Shown here: positions 27,361 through 35,950 of the stretch, piece by piece
Position numbering within the stretch: the first letter of the stretch is position 1
How the letters are laid out: each line of letters opens with the position of its first letter
DNA from: Methylosinus sp. H3A
Lineage (GTDB): Bacteria > Pseudomonadota > Alphaproteobacteria > Rhizobiales > Beijerinckiaceae
Direction of reading: 5' to 3'
DNA length: 64,000 nucleotides
Assembly (NCBI RefSeq): GCF_015709455.1
Contig: NZ_JADNQW010000005.1
Coordinates: 3,030,501 to 3,094,500 of the forward strand
Notes under the pieces: model-generated
The model's database searches: none
Seen by the model: the letters and a program-made list of their open reading frames with translations, nothing else
What the model was told of the DNA's origin: nothing
Program-made: the position numbers and the translations under genes

Positions 27361-28953
27361 ATGCCGGTCGATCTGCGCCGTATCACGAGAGCTCTGCTGT
27401 CCGTCTCCGACAAGACCGGACTCGTCGAATTGGCGAAGGCTCTCGCCGCGCATGGCGTCGAGCTGGTCTCCACCGGCGGCACGCGCAGGGCGCTCGCCGA
27501 GGCGGGCCTTTCGGTGCGCGACATCGCCGATGTCACCGGCTTTCCGGAGATGATGGACGGGCGCCTCAAGACGCTGCATCCCAAGGTGCATGGCGGCCTG
27601 CTGGCGATCCGCGAGAATCCCGAGCATGAGGCGGCCATGCTCGCCCATGACATTCCGCAGATCGATCTGCTCGTCGTCAATCTCTATCCCTTCGAGGCGA
27701 CGCTGGCCAAGGGCGCGCCTTTCGAGACCTGCGTCGAGAATATCGATATCGGCGGGCCGGCGATGATCCGCGCCGCCGCCAAAAATCACGATGATGTCGC
27801 CGTGCTGGTCGAGCCGGCCGATTATGAGGGGTTTTTGGCCGAGCTTGCCGCCAATGGCGGCGCGGCGACGCTGGCGACGCGTCGGCGCCTCGCGCAAAAG
27901 GCCTATGCGCGCACGGCGGCTTATGACGCGGCGATCTCCAATTGGCTGGCGGGCGCGCTCGATGAGATGACGCCGCCCTGGCGCGCGATGGGCGGGCGTC
28001 TTTCCGAGCCCATGCGCTATGGCGAGAATCCGCATCAGAGCGCGGGCTTCTATCTGACGGGAGAGAAGCGCTTCGGCGTCGCCACGGCGAAGCAGGCGCA
28101 GGGCAAGCAGCTCTCCTACAATAACGTCAACGACACCGACGCGGCCTATGAGCTGGTCGCGGAATTCGACCCCGCGCGCACGGCGGCCGTCGCCATCATC
28201 AAACATTCCAATCCTTGCGGCGTCGCCGAGGGCGCGAGCCTCGCCGAGGCTTATCGCAAGGCGCTGCGCTGCGATTCCGTCTCGGCCTTCGGCGGCATCG
28301 TCGCGCTGAACCGCAAGCTCGATGCGGACGCCGCGCGCGAGATCGTGAAGATTTTCACCGAGGTCATCATCGCGCCGGAGGCGGATGAGGAGGCGATCGG
28401 CATCATAGCCGCGAAGAAGAATTTGCGTCTGCTGCTCGCCGGCGGACTGCCCGATCCGCGCGCGGGCGGGCTCACCTTCCGCAGCGTCTCGGGGGGCTTT
28501 CTGGCGCAGTCGCGCGACAATAGCGTCGTCGACGATCTGACCCTCACCGTGGTGACGAAGCGCGCGCCGACGGAACGGGAGCTGGCGGATTTGAAATTCG
28601 CCTTTCGCGTCGCCAAGCATGTGAAGTCCAACGCCATCGTCTACGCACGCGATCTGGCGACGGTGGGCGTCGGCGCCGGGCAGATGTCGCGCGTCGACTC
28701 GTCGCGCACGGCGGCCTTCAAGGCGGAGGAGGCGGCGCGCGAGGCCGGCGTGCGGGAGAGCTTCGCGGTCGGCTCGGTGGTCGCCTCGGACGCGTTTTTC
28801 CCCTTCCCGGATGGGCTGCTGGCGGCGGCCTCGGCGGGCGCGACGGCGGTCATCCAGCCGGGCGGCTCGGTCAACGACAAGGATGTCATAGCGGCCGCCG
28901 ACGAGGCCGGCCTCGCCATGGTGCTGACCGGCGTGCGGCACTTCCGGCACTGA
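27361..28953 (+). CDS. purH: Bifunctional AICAR formyltransferase / IMP cyclohydrolase
   Basis: 530 residues, full length. Catalyses the last two steps of IMP synthesis. The N-terminal MGS-like cyclohydrolase domain has [54 protein letters not shown] (about 63-82) and NLYPFE. The C-terminal formyltransferase has [13 protein letters not shown] (about 219-231), [13 protein letters not shown] (catalytic Lys/His, about 279-291), [11 protein letters not shown] and [23 protein letters not shown] 27361 follows GAGGGATCTGA. No frameshift or substitution is seen. Confidence 0.97.
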   Translation: MPVDLRRITRALLSVSDKTGLVELAKALAAHGVELVSTGGTRRALAEAGLSVRDIADVTGFPEMMDGRLKTLHPKVHGGLLAIRENPEHEAAMLAHDIPQIDLLVVNLYPFEATLAKGAPFETCVENIDIGGPAMIRAAAKNHDDVAVLVEPADYEGFLAELAANGGAATLATRRRLAQKAYARTAAYDAAISNWLAGALDEMTPPWRAMGGRLSEPMRYGENPHQSAGFYLTGEKRFGVATAKQAQGKQLSYNNVNDTDAAYELVAEFDPARTAAVAIIKHSNPCGVAEGASLAEAYRKALRCDSVSAFGGIVALNRKLDADAAREIVKIFTEVIIAPEADEEAIGIIAAKKNLRLLLAGGLPDPRAGGLTFRSVSGGFLAQSRDNSVVDDLTLTVVTKRAPTERELADLKFAFRVAKHVKSNAIVYARDLATVGVGAGQMSRVDSSRTAAFKAEEAAREAGVRESFAVGSVVASDAFFPFPDGLLAAASAGATAVIQPGGSVNDKDVIAAADEAGLAMVLTGVRHFRH

Positions 28954-29011
28954 GCCGGCGCGCGCTGCGCTGCAATATACGCATGTAGTCTGTTGATTTC
29001 GAAAGGGATGC

Positions 29012-29143
29012 GCGACATCGTGCCGCGTCTTCCCGGCGAGGCGTATTGTCGCGCTGTCGCATTTTGCGGCGCTGCGGCCGCGACTGTCGCAGTCTGCGGC
29101 AGTTTTTGTCGCGACAGTTTGTCGAATAAGCGAAATCTGTCGC
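29012..29143. promoter_or_regulatory. Cluster of TGTCGC motifs with a 10-bp palindrome between purH and the porin
   Basis: The 602-base gap 28954-29555 holds no convincing gene. In it TGTCGC occurs at 29047, 29055, 29085, 29107 and 29138, and its complement GCGACA at 29012 and 29111. The copies at 29107 and 29111 overlap to form the perfect palindrome TGTCGCGACA (29107-29116). The clustering in about 130 bases upstream of the porin looks like a multi-site operator or another repeated DNA signal; no regulator is identified. Confidence 0.4.
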
Positions 29144-29494
29144 GATTTTGAGACGTTCTAATTGCCATTGTGCGGCGCACGTCGCCTAATGACCCCCCGA
29201 AAGACCACGCGCTTTCCTGCCGAAGGCGAGCGAAGATCCAGGGGCTGTAATTGTACCAGAGACGATATCGAAGCTGATCGACGAAGACTCGATCGTTATT
29301 CTGCGGTTTTGACGGCCTGTTCTTCGCGAACGACGCTGACGCCGCGCCTCTCCAAGCAGATTCGGTCCGATTTCGTCACGCTGCTCTTTAGAGCGGCGGC
29401 GCCGGGTCGCGCCGTTACGAGACTTTCCTTCCCAGGGAAAGAGGCCCGCGCCGCTGGGTCGATGACGAGCGGTCACTCAATCCTCCCTAACTTT

Positions 29495-29523
29495 CCCGGC
29501 CGTCTCTTCGAAGGGCGGCCGGG
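29495..29523 (+). terminator. Hairpin with short T-run upstream of the porin gene
   Basis: CCCGGCCG (29495-29502) pairs exactly with CGGCCGGG (29516-29523), with extra inner pairs possible, followed by ACTTTTCC. It lies 32 bases before the porin ATG, so it is either a terminator of transcripts coming from the left or a leader hairpin in the porin mRNA. Confidence 0.4.
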
Positions 29524-29555
29524 ACTTTTCCTGAGAAGAAACGACGGAAACGCCA

Positions 29556-31079
29556 ATGACAAGAACCGGCGATGTGGCCGTTCCGCGTCCAATGCGGCAC
29601 GAGGCGACGAATGTGATGGCGGCAGGGCTGGCCTTTGTTTCGCTTTTCACCGGAGCGGCGCGCGCGGATACGACGGATCAACTGCTCGATCAGCTGAAAG
29701 CCAAGGGAATTCTGACCAAGGGCGAATATCGCAAGCTGAAGGCGCGCCATGCGGCCGAGACCGCCGCGCCGGCCCGCGCCGTTGTGGCGAGCCATGCCGC
29801 CGCGCAGCCGCTCGCGACGCCTTCGGATCGCTTCATCACGCGCCTCGACAAAGGGATCGGCGCGCGCGTCGGCGCGGTCGACGTGCGCCTTTCCGGCCAG
29901 CTCGCCTTTTTCGCGACCGAGCAATTCAAGCAGGCCGGAACGGCGACCGTCGCCGGCGGGCTCGGCGGCGGCAGCCTTTATAACAACTCCTCAGCCATTC
30001 GCTCCGGCCTGCTGCCGAGCGCTCTGGCGCTCAATCTCTCGACCGAGCAGGAGGGCTATAAGGTCTCCTTCTCGCTCGGCCTCTACGCGGGCGGCAATAA
30101 TATTCGCGTCGGCCTGCTCAATGGCAACAGCTCCGGCGCCTCGGTGGCGCTCGGCACGCCGGGCGTCGATCTGCGACAGGTGTTCGGCGAGATCAGCTCG
30201 GCCGATTACGGCTCGCTGAAGGTCGGCCGCGATCTCGGCCTCTTCGCCGCCGACGCCATTCTCAATGATTTCACTTTGTTCGGCGCCGGCACCATTGCCG
30301 CTAACGCCAGCCCCTCCAATACGAGCCTCGGCCGCATCGGCTTCGGCTATGTCTATGCGGATTGGATTCCGCAGCTCACCTATACGACGCCGGATTTCCA
30401 TGGCGTCACCGTCTCGGTCGGCGCCTTCTCACCCTATCAGCAATTCGACAACGCCGGCTCCTATGTGTCTGCCGCCGGCGTCCTTCCCTATTCGGGCGTG
30501 ATCACAGGGCATGATCAGCCGGGCTTTCAGGCGCGTCTCAAATATGTGGGCGAGCTCGCGCCGGGGATGAAGCTGACCCTGTGGACATCCGGCCTCACCC
30601 AGCGCCATCGCGTCGAATCCGGCGACGCCGTGCTGCTCGCGCGCGGGGCGGGCGTGCGCTCCATGGCGATCGACGCCGGCGGCCGTTTCGACGTCGGTCC
30701 GGTGACTTTGGTCGGCTACGGCTATAAGGGCGTCGGCCTCGGCACGACGGGGCTTTATTTCGACGGCGTCGGCTATGACGGCGAGCGGCGCAAATCCTCT
30801 GGCTATTACGCCCAGGCCGGCTATACGATCTTCGAGCGCCTGACCTTCGGCGGCAGCTATGGCGTCAGCTATCTCGACGCCAATCTCGCCGATTATCCCG
30901 GCCGTCTCGGCGATGGCGCGCTCGTCGCCGCCAACGCCTCGACGATCGGCTTCGTGAAATATCGCTTCACCGATTGGGTCACGTTCCAGAGCGAATTCGT
31001 GCGCTCGGTCTCGCATAATCTGCTGGGGCAGGGCGTGCGGACCAACGCGCTCGTCGCAGGAACGATTTTCTCCTTTTGA
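29556..31079 (+). CDS. Outer-membrane porin
   Basis: 507 residues. A signal peptide (hydrophobic core about 20-35, ending GAARA before DTTDQLL) is followed by a short coiled helix TDQLLDQLKAKGILTKGEYRKLKARH. A 16-18-stranded beta-barrel then contains DVRLSGQLAFFATEQ, SADYGSLKVGRDLGLFAADAI (like the porin loop region), many glycine/tyrosine-rich strands, and a C-terminal aromatic Phe (IFSF) for BAM recognition. It is a general diffusion-type porin of alphaproteobacteria. The long N-terminal lead allows an alternative ATG at 29592. The leader region contains a hairpin and the TGTCGC cluster. Confidence 0.85.
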   Translation: MTRTGDVAVPRPMRHEATNVMAAGLAFVSLFTGAARADTTDQLLDQLKAKGILTKGEYRKLKARHAAETAAPARAVVASHAAAQPLATPSDRFITRLDKGIGARVGAVDVRLSGQLAFFATEQFKQAGTATVAGGLGGGSLYNNSSAIRSGLLPSALALNLSTEQEGYKVSFSLGLYAGGNNIRVGLLNGNSSGASVALGTPGVDLRQVFGEISSADYGSLKVGRDLGLFAADAILNDFTLFGAGTIAANASPSNTSLGRIGFGYVYADWIPQLTYTTPDFHGVTVSVGAFSPYQQFDNAGSYVSAAGVLPYSGVITGHDQPGFQARLKYVGELAPGMKLTLWTSGLTQRHRVESGDAVLLARGAGVRSMAIDAGGRFDVGPVTLVGYGYKGVGLGTTGLYFDGVGYDGERRKSSGYYAQAGYTIFERLTFGGSYGVSYLDANLADYPGRLGDGALVAANASTIGFVKYRFTDWVTFQSEFVRSVSHNLLGQGVRTNALVAGTIFSF

Positions 31080-31222
31080 TCCCATGGGATAAGGGGAAAG
31101 GCTGCGACAATTGGTGCGATGCACAAACCGCGCATATTCTCATATTGACGAGCAGCGGTCGGCTCGGCGACGGGCCGCCCGCCCGCCGTCGCGTATCGGA
31201 CGGCCGTGAAAAGGCGTCTCAA

Positions 31223-32344
31223 ATGCCCCTCTATTCCGCCAGCCTGACGGAGGCGGCGCGTGAAAAATTCTTCGGCCGCGGAGAGCTGCCGACCGTCGAG
31301 CTCAAACAGCCGATTCTGCGGTCCTGGCTGCGCTGCGCGGAACTCGGCTTCGATGTCGCCAAACCGCCGCGCGCCGCCGCGCTCGAGCGGACCGAGCTGC
31401 AGACTTTTCTTGCGCGCCACGAGCGGCTGCGGCGGCTCTGCCGGCCGGAGCTCGACGCGCTGAACGCCGAAGCGCATGAGACCGGCGCGGTCGTCATCCT
31501 CGCCGATGCGCAGGGAGTGATCGTCGACGCCATAGGCGACATGGGCTTTGTCGCGCAGGCGGCGGAAATCTCGCTCAAGCCCGGCGCGCATTGGAGCGAG
31601 GCGGCCGCCGGCACCAATGCGATCGGCGCGGCGCTGGCCGAGCGGCGGGCGGTGGCCGTGCATGGCGGCGAGCATTTCTTCGAGAGCCACGCGATTTTGA
31701 GCGGCGCGGCGGCGCCCATCGTCGATCCGCGCGGCGTCGTCGTCGGCGCGCTCGCCCTCTCGGCCAACGCCGGCGTGCATCGCGTCCATGCTCTGGGGCT
31801 CGTTCGCTTCGCGGTCGAGCAGATCGAGCATCGTTTCTTCGGCGGCAATGCTTTTTCAGCGGCGACTGTCTTGCGCTTCCACACCGATCCCGCCGTCGTC
31901 GGCGCGCCGCGCGAGGGGCTCCTCGCCTTCGACGACGACAAGCGGCTCATCGCCGCCAATCGCCGCGGCCTCTCCTTCGTGCAGCGCGATTGGAGCGCTC
32001 TCGACAGTGTGAGTTTCGACGAATTGTTCGAGCCGCTGAGAACGGCGCCGCAAATGGCGGAGATCATCGGCAGCGACGGCCGGCGCTATTATGGCCTCGC
32101 CAACACGCCGTCCTCCTGCCGCGCGCGGCCGACGGATTGTCCTTTGGAGCTGCATGACATTTGCTTCGAGCCGCCTTCGGCGCGGCTCGCCGAGCACAGG
32201 CTGCGCGACGCCGAGCTTTCGGCGATGCGCGCGGCGCTCGACGCCTGCGACGGCAATTTCAGCAAGGCCGCTCGCGTGCTCGGCGTGCATCGCAGCACGC
32301 TCTATCGGCGTCTGAACGAGCGGGCGAGCGAGAGGGCGCGGTAG
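31223..32344 (+). CDS. GAF-Fis-type HTH transcriptional regulator (AcoR-like, without AAA+ domain)
   Basis: 373 residues from ATG 31223, preferred over an open extension to 31076 that has no family character. The N-terminal block LKQPILRSWLRCAELGFDV is typical of AcoR-type activators. A GAF domain (about 65-215, with GAHWSEAAAGTNAIGAALAERRAVAVHGGEHFF) binds an unknown small ligand; a PAS-like segment (about 225-300) follows. The C-terminal HTH_8 has LRDAELSAMRAALDACDGNFSKAARVLGVHRSTLYRRL. The sigma-54 AAA+ module (GAFTGA, Walker motifs) found in AcoR is absent, so it cannot activate sigma-54 promoters alone. It lies head-to-tail after the porin and may regulate it. Confidence 0.85.
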   Translation: MPLYSASLTEAAREKFFGRGELPTVELKQPILRSWLRCAELGFDVAKPPRAAALERTELQTFLARHERLRRLCRPELDALNAEAHETGAVVILADAQGVIVDAIGDMGFVAQAAEISLKPGAHWSEAAAGTNAIGAALAERRAVAVHGGEHFFESHAILSGAAAPIVDPRGVVVGALALSANAGVHRVHALGLVRFAVEQIEHRFFGGNAFSAATVLRFHTDPAVVGAPREGLLAFDDDKRLIAANRRGLSFVQRDWSALDSVSFDELFEPLRTAPQMAEIIGSDGRRYYGLANTPSSCRARPTDCPLELHDICFEPPSARLAEHRLRDAELSAMRAALDACDGNFSKAARVLGVHRSTLYRRLNERASERAR

Positions 32345-32403
32345 GCGCGGCCGCTTCGAGATCGAAGGGCCCCGCCTTTTTGGGCTCATTCATCCGCGCT
32401 GGC

Positions 32404-32673
32404 TCACTCGCAGACGCGCACGCGGCGGAAATAGAGGACATTGCCCCAATCGTCGGTCACGGGCTGGCGGGTCATATAGCAATCGCTCGGCGCTTGCGAT
32501 GCGGCGATGGCGCCGAGCGTCAGAGCGGTCAGCGCCCCCGCTGCGGCGACGCCGCCCCAATAATGGCCGTGGTGATGGCGCCGATAGGGGTTCGCCTCGG
32601 CGGTGGAGGCGAGAATGGTCGAACCGGTCAATGTCAGGGCCAGAAGCCCGGCGGCGAGGGCATTTTTGCTCAT
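32404..32673 (-). CDS. Small exported protein with His-rich segment
   Basis: 89 residues from ATG 32673, preceded by GGAG. A signal peptide (MSKNALAAGLLALTLTGSTILASTAEA) leads to a short mature chain starting NPYRRHHHGHYWGG, then a hydrophobic segment (VAAAGALTALTLGAIAA) and a C-terminus with two cysteines (SDCYMTRQPVTDDWGNVLYFRRVRVCE). This resembles small alphaproteobacterial envelope proteins with a glycine-zipper-like membrane segment. Function unknown; the histidines could bind metal. Confidence 0.7.
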   Translation of the reverse strand: MSKNALAAGLLALTLTGSTILASTAEANPYRRHHHGHYWGGVAAAGALTALTLGAIAASQAPSDCYMTRQPVTDDWGNVLYFRRVRVCE

Positions 32674-32817
32674 GACCAACTCCGTTTGCGTTGCGCTCGC
32701 TCTCATCGGCGAGCCTTCGCATGCTACGAAGCGCCATGCCGAATGTTCGTGCGGCGGCGCACAGCGCGGTCTCTTCGCGGGAAGAGGCGCCGATCCGGCG
32801 TCGGAGGCGCGTTAGCT

Positions 32818-34482
32818 TCAACGAAACGCGAAAAGGCTCCGGCCGCCGCCGAAGAGCGCGCTCAGATCGGGCTCGAAGAATTTCCAGCTGACGCCGCCGC
32901 GGACGAAGTGGACGCCGACCGGCGCTGTCGACAGCGAGCTGACGGACAGCGCGCCATTCGACGAGAGCGTGGCGATCGGAATGGTCGAGCCGCCGAATTT
33001 CGAATAGAGATATTCAGTCCATAGCGCGATCCGCTCCGTGAGCGCATATTCCGCGCCCGCGCCCGCCGTCCAGCCGACCTCGACCTCGCTCGAGCCGCCG
33101 CGCGAGGCGCTCCATCCGTCGGTGGCGTAGACGGCGACGGGATCGAGCGATTTCGCGAAAAGGCTCGACAGAGTGGACGAGGCGAATTTCGCCTCGATCT
33201 TCGAATAGGCGACGCCCGCCGTGACATAGGGCGCGAGCCGTTCGAGCAGAGCATAGCCGAGGCGCGCCCTCGCCGTCGCGGACCAGCGACGCTCGATGCG
33301 CGCATTGCTCTGGGACAGGTTGCCCGTCTGAAGCAGATAGAGGCCGTCTGCGCTCGTCGTTCCCGATTGGGCGCCGTCGTCGATGACATGCGTCCCGAGG
33401 ACGCCGCCGTAAAAATCGGCCGCGAGGCCGACGATGATCCGGTCGCCGACGATATGATCGTATCCCGCGAAGGCGCCGATGAGACGATCGCCGTATCCGA
33501 CCCTCGTTTTGACGGAGGCGCCCGAAAATCCCGCGCCCTGCGGCTGCGATCTGTTCAGATCGGCGACGCCGCCGCCGCCGGCGAAGCCTCCGCCCAGGCC
33601 GAAATAGAGGCCGCTCCTCGGGAAGGCGGGGCGCGACGCTCCGGCGCCGAGACCGGGAGGCGGGAGCGCCGGATCGGCGTCCTGCCGACGCGGCCTCCAG
33701 TTCACGCCGCCGCGCACCGTATGGACGCCGACTTTCCGTGTCGAAAGGACGCCTATGGCCGGCTTAGTGGACGCGAAAGCCGTGATGATGGGAAGCGCGG
33801 AGCCGCTGAATTCCGAATAGAGATACTCGGTCTTGACGCTGATCTGGTCCGTGATCGCATATTCGGCGCCCGCGCCCATGGTCCAGCCGAGCCTCGCGCC
33901 CGACCCCGTCCCGATCGTCGTCGAGGCGGCGAGGCTCATCTCGGGAAATCTCGCGACCACATCGGCGCCGATTCTCGAATAGGCGGCGCCGCCGGTGAGA
34001 TAGGGCAGGAAACGGTCGAACAGCCCATAGCCCACGCGCGCCCGCAATGTCGCGAACCATCCTGGATCGCCCGCGAATAGCCCGCGCGTCGCCGCGACGG
34101 CGACCCCCGGCGTGACATCCGCGACGATCCGCGACCAGTCGGCTTCGAGCCCGACGATCAACTCGCCGGGCAGTCGAAAGTCATATCCGAGCGCGGCGCC
34201 GGCGAACAAATAGCCGAATCCGACGGTCACATTCTCGGTCGACGCGCTCGCGCTCGCGACGGCGTGGCCGTTCGAATATTGGAGCCGCGCGCGATTGGCC
34301 GGGCCGTATCCGCCGCCATATCCGCCAGTCGTCCCGAAATGGACCCCTGTCCAGTCGAATGGCTGTTGAGGCGCAGCGAACAGCGGCAGACCGCGAAGGG
34401 TGGTCGCCTCGACCGCATAGGCCGGTGGCGAGAATGTAAAAGCCAGGAGCGCGGAAGCGAATATCTTACGCACGATGCGCAC
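32818..34482 (-). CDS. Double-barrel outer-membrane protein (tandem OmpA-like/LOMP25-type barrels)
   Basis: 554 residues with a signal peptide (MRIVRKIFASALLAFTFSPPAYA). It contains two homologous eight-stranded OMP_b-brl domains in tandem, about residues 38-268 and 290-554. Matching pieces are VGVHTVRGGVNWRP and VGVHFVRGGVSWKF at the ends of the two halves, EYAITDQISVKTEYLYSEFSGS and EYALTERIALWTEYLYSKFGGS before them, and LTGGAAYSRIGA versus VTAGVAYSKIEA. Single-barrel versions near 250 residues are the norm in Rhizobiales; a fused pair is uncommon. The C-terminus (SLFAFR) does not end in the usual aromatic residue but has Phe two from the end. Confidence 0.85.
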   Translation of the reverse strand: MRIVRKIFASALLAFTFSPPAYAVEATTLRGLPLFAAPQQPFDWTGVHFGTTGGYGGGYGPANRARLQYSNGHAVASASASTENVTVGFGYLFAGAALGYDFRLPGELIVGLEADWSRIVADVTPGVAVAATRGLFAGDPGWFATLRARVGYGLFDRFLPYLTGGAAYSRIGADVVARFPEMSLAASTTIGTGSGARLGWTMGAGAEYAITDQISVKTEYLYSEFSGSALPIITAFASTKPAIGVLSTRKVGVHTVRGGVNWRPRRQDADPALPPPGLGAGASRPAFPRSGLYFGLGGGFAGGGGVADLNRSQPQGAGFSGASVKTRVGYGDRLIGAFAGYDHIVGDRIIVGLAADFYGGVLGTHVIDDGAQSGTTSADGLYLLQTGNLSQSNARIERRWSATARARLGYALLERLAPYVTAGVAYSKIEAKFASSTLSSLFAKSLDPVAVYATDGWSASRGGSSEVEVGWTAGAGAEYALTERIALWTEYLYSKFGGSTIPIATLSSNGALSVSSLSTAPVGVHFVRGGVSWKFFEPDLSALFGGGRSLFAFR

Positions 34483-34610
34483 TCCTCGAATATATATTTC
34501 GAGTCGACTGTCGAAAAAGCGAATGACTAAATTTCAGTGCGGGCGCACCCTAGGCGCATCCGCTGTCGCATTCAACTCGGAACTAAATCGGGCTCGATCA
34601 CATCGAAGCG

Positions 34611-35681
34611 TCAGCTCTCGCTCTGCGCCAGCAATTTCGCCTGATGATCCGTCGTCAGCGCGTCGAAAATCTCGTCCATCTCGCCTTCCATCACGCGATC
34701 GAGCTTGTAGAGCGTCAGATTGATGCGATGGTCGGTGACGCGGCCTTGCGGAAAATTATAGGTGCGGATGCGTTCCGAACGATCGCCGGAGCCGACCTGC
34801 GCCTTGCGATCGGCGGCGCGCGCATTGTCGAGGCGCTGGCGCTCGGCGTCATAGAGGCGTGAGCGCAGCACCTCCATCGCCTTGGCCTTGTTGCGATGCT
34901 GCGAGCGCTCCTCCTGCATCATCACGACGATGCCGGATGGAATATGCGTGATGCGGATCGCCGATTCGGTCTTGTTGACATGCTGGCCGCCGGCGCCGCC
35001 GGAGCGCATCGTCTCTATGTTCAAATCTTTGTCGTCTATGGCGACGTCGACTTCCTCGGCCTGCGGCAGCATGGCGACGGTCGCCGCGGATGTGTGGATG
35101 CGCCCCTGCGTCTCCGTCGCCGGCACGCGCTGCACGCGATGCACGCCCGATTCGAATTTCAATTTCGCATAGACGCCGCGGCCGGCGATCTCGGCGACGA
35201 TCTCCTTATAGCCGCCGAGCGCGCCTTCGCTCGCCGAGAGAATCTCGACGCTCCAGCCTTTGGAGCCGGCGTAACGTTGATAGGCGCGGAAGAGATCGCC
35301 GGCGAAGAGGGCGGCCTCGTCGCCGCCGGTTCCGGCGCGCACCTCGAGAATGACGCCTTTCTCATCGGCCGAGTCTTTCGGCAGCAGCGCGAGCTTCAAT
35401 TCATGCTCGGCGCTGGTCAGCGCTTCCTGCGCGACATCGAGCTCGCCTTCGACGAATTCGCGCATGGCCGGGTCGATCGCCGGATCGGCGAGCATCTCGC
35501 CGGCGCCGGCGATCTCGGCGAGAGTCGCGCGATAGATTTTGATCTTGGCGACGACATCATCGAGCGAGGCGAGCTCACGAGAAAGCGCGACGAAGCTCGC
35601 CGCGTCCGGCCCGGAGCTGAGCCTGTCGGCGATCTCCTCGTGACGGCGCAAAATGAGTTCGAGCTTGTCTTGGGCGAACAT
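34611..35681 (-). CDS. prfA: Peptide chain release factor 1
   Basis: 356 residues, normal length. RF1 ends translation at UAA and UAG. The codon-recognition region is followed by the catalytic GGQ motif in [19 protein letters not shown] (about 222-240) and by the [19 protein letters not shown] block. The C-terminus with [25 protein letters not shown] is typical. It lies downstream of ptsP, the normal alphaproteobacterial order, but prmC, which usually follows prfA, is not present in the next bases. Confidence 0.97.
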   Translation of the reverse strand: MFAQDKLELILRRHEEIADRLSSGPDAASFVALSRELASLDDVVAKIKIYRATLAEIAGAGEMLADPAIDPAMREFVEGELDVAQEALTSAEHELKLALLPKDSADEKGVILEVRAGTGGDEAALFAGDLFRAYQRYAGSKGWSVEILSASEGALGGYKEIVAEIAGRGVYAKLKFESGVHRVQRVPATETQGRIHTSAATVAMLPQAEEVDVAIDDKDLNIETMRSGGAGGQHVNKTESAIRITHIPSGIVVMMQEERSQHRNKAKAMEVLRSRLYDAERQRLDNARAADRKAQVGSGDRSERIRTYNFPQGRVTDHRINLTLYKLDRVMEGEMDEIFDALTTDHQAKLLAQSES

Positions 35682-35781
35682 GGGGCTTGCCGAGCGAGAG
35701 ATGAGGGGACGGCGTGGAGCGAGGCGCGAGCGTCGCTAGCGGCCCCCGTCTTTCGTGGCGATTGCCGAAATCGACGCGCTC

Positions 35782-35908
35782 ACCCTCCCCTTTAGGGGGA
35801 GGGTCGGACCGCGAAGCGGTCTGGGGTAGGGTTCCACGAGGAAGACTCGGTGGAAACACCCCCTCCCGATCGCCTTCGGCGCTCGACCTCCCCCCTCGAG
35901 GGGGAGGT
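35782..35908. repeat. Cluster of inverted repeats between ptsP and prfA
   Basis: Three adjacent dyads: ACCCTCCCC (35782-35790) with GGGGAGGGT (35796-35804); GACCGC (35807-35812) with GCGGTC (35816-35821); and a CCCCCTCGAGGGGG core (35891-35904) with near-matching outer arms. Together they look like a dispersed Rhizobiales-type intergenic palindromic element inserted in the 269-base gap. Transcription of prfA from ptsP would have to read through them. Confidence 0.6.
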
Positions 35909-35950
35909 GGAAACGCCTTTCCCGGCGAGATTTCTCGAATCGGCGCATGC

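Noticed and set aside
26981..27553. Open frame overlapping the 5' end of purH
   Set aside because: Arginine/proline-rich, out of frame with purH, no recognisable domain; purH start at 27361 is secure.
29047..29143. TGTCGC repeats considered as a CRISPR array
   Set aside because: Units are 6-10 bases with irregular spacing and no unique spacers.
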